A stretch of 6,247 nt of DNA from a bacterium (lineage in GTDB: Bacteria; UBA9089; UBA9088; JAGUXG01). The DNA lies in contig JAGUXG010000174.1 of NCBI GenBank assembly GCA_020061965.1, positions 1-6,247 of the forward strand. The letters run 5' to 3'. The notes beneath the pieces are model-generated. The model had not been told where the DNA came from and made no database searches. It was given only the letters and a program-made list of their open reading frames with translations. Below are positions 6,081-6,247 of the stretch, in pieces. The first letter of the stretch is position 1, and every line of letters starts with the position of its first letter. The position numbers were made by a program, and so were the translations under genes.

Positions 6081-6140
6081 TTGCCGCAGATTCACCAAGG
6101 ATCACGGGTTTTTTCAGAAGATCTATCCTCGGTTCACCAG
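6081..6140. repeat. Short repeat module with direct and inverted copies
   Basis: TTCACCA occurs at 6091-6097 and 6133-6139 as a direct repeat. ACCAAGGAT (6094-6102) and ATCCTCGGT (6125-6133) form an inverted repeat with one mismatch, which would be a G-U pair in the minus-strand RNA. The segment CCGCAGATTCACCAAGGATC (6084-6103) resembles, from memory, a widely scattered intergenic repeat type (CCGCAGATT...CACGG) of environmental bacterial genomes. It is non-coding as far as I can see. Confidence 0.4.
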
Positions 6141-6148
6141 TAGCTAAT

Positions 6149-6243
6149 AAATTTCCCATTTTCCGCACCCTTTGATAAGGTTTAACAAATTGAAAGGAAA
6201 ATGGGAAATTAAAGAAAAAATCTTCAAATTCCTATTTTTCGCA
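6149..6243. repeat. Three-arm repeat: perfect 15-bp inverted repeat plus a third degenerate copy
   Basis: AATTTCCCATTTTCC at 6150-6164 is an exact inverted repeat of 6196-6210, with a 31-bp spacer. A third copy at 6226-6243 (ending TTTTTCGCA) matches the first arm (6149-6167, ending TTTTCCGCA) in direct orientation at about 16 of 19 positions. The middle arm could pair with either neighbour. No T-run follows the stems, so this is not a standard intrinsic terminator. It may be a mobile-element end, a dispersed repeat or a structured leader upstream of ribH. Confidence 0.6.
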
Positions 6244-6247
6244 TAAA

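Noticed and set aside
6052..6159. 35-codon minus-strand ORF (begins MGNLLATGEP) upstream of ribH
   Set aside because: No ribosome site, and it lies wholly over the repeat modules; the open frame is most likely a by-product of repeat sequence.
6001..6247. FMN riboswitch upstream of ribH
   Set aside because: None of the conserved RFN-element segments can be found in the available upstream sequence; the leader may however extend beyond the window.

Overview
The window carries one long run of seven co-directional genes on the minus strand, with a convergent partial gene at the left edge. Read in the direction of transcription (right to left), the order is ribH (lumazine synthase), hicB and hicA (a small toxin-antitoxin pair), purB (adenylosuccinate lyase), a thioredoxin-fold lipoprotein, a 2Fe-2S/ASKHA protein of the RACo type, and a radical SAM protein. 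Gaps between these genes are -4 to 62 bp. Two junctions are ATGA overlaps (hicB/hicA and RACo-like/radical SAM), and one is a stop codon abutting a start codon (lipoprotein/RACo-like). A single transcript is therefore plausible, though not proven.

The organism looks like a bacterium of moderate to low GC with good Shine-Dalgarno sites (AAGGAGGT before ribH, GGAGGG before hicB, AAGGAG before the radical SAM gene). The RACo-like protein is a family used to reduce cob(II)amide in corrinoid proteins. Together with a radical SAM enzyme it points to an anaerobe that uses corrinoid methyl transfer, for example the Wood-Ljungdahl pathway or methyltransferase systems. No corrinoid protein, methyltransferase or CO dehydrogenase gene lies in the window, so that is inference. 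I cannot assign a phylum from this sequence.

Region by region: 1-131 is the 3' end of an unrecognised plus-strand gene. 132-475 is the convergent intergenic stretch. It holds a 128-bp imperfect palindrome (311-438) with perfect 11-bp inverted ends, which looks like a small MITE-type element, and beside it a possible decayed reading frame (185-310, minus). 476-5048 holds the redox/corrinoid cluster and purB. 5111-5508 holds hicBA, inserted between ribH and purB. 5530-6000 is ribH. 6001-6247 is the ribH upstream region, rich in repeats: a perfect 15-bp inverted repeat with a third degenerate copy, and a second short repeat module.

RibH and PurB are housekeeping enzymes of flavin and purine synthesis. 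The three downstream genes form a redox set: an exported thiol protein, an ATP-dependent Fe-S activator and a radical SAM enzyme. The most interesting points are the coupled RACo-like/radical SAM pair, the toxin-antitoxin pair inside a housekeeping operon, and the two non-coding repeat modules that bracket the cluster.
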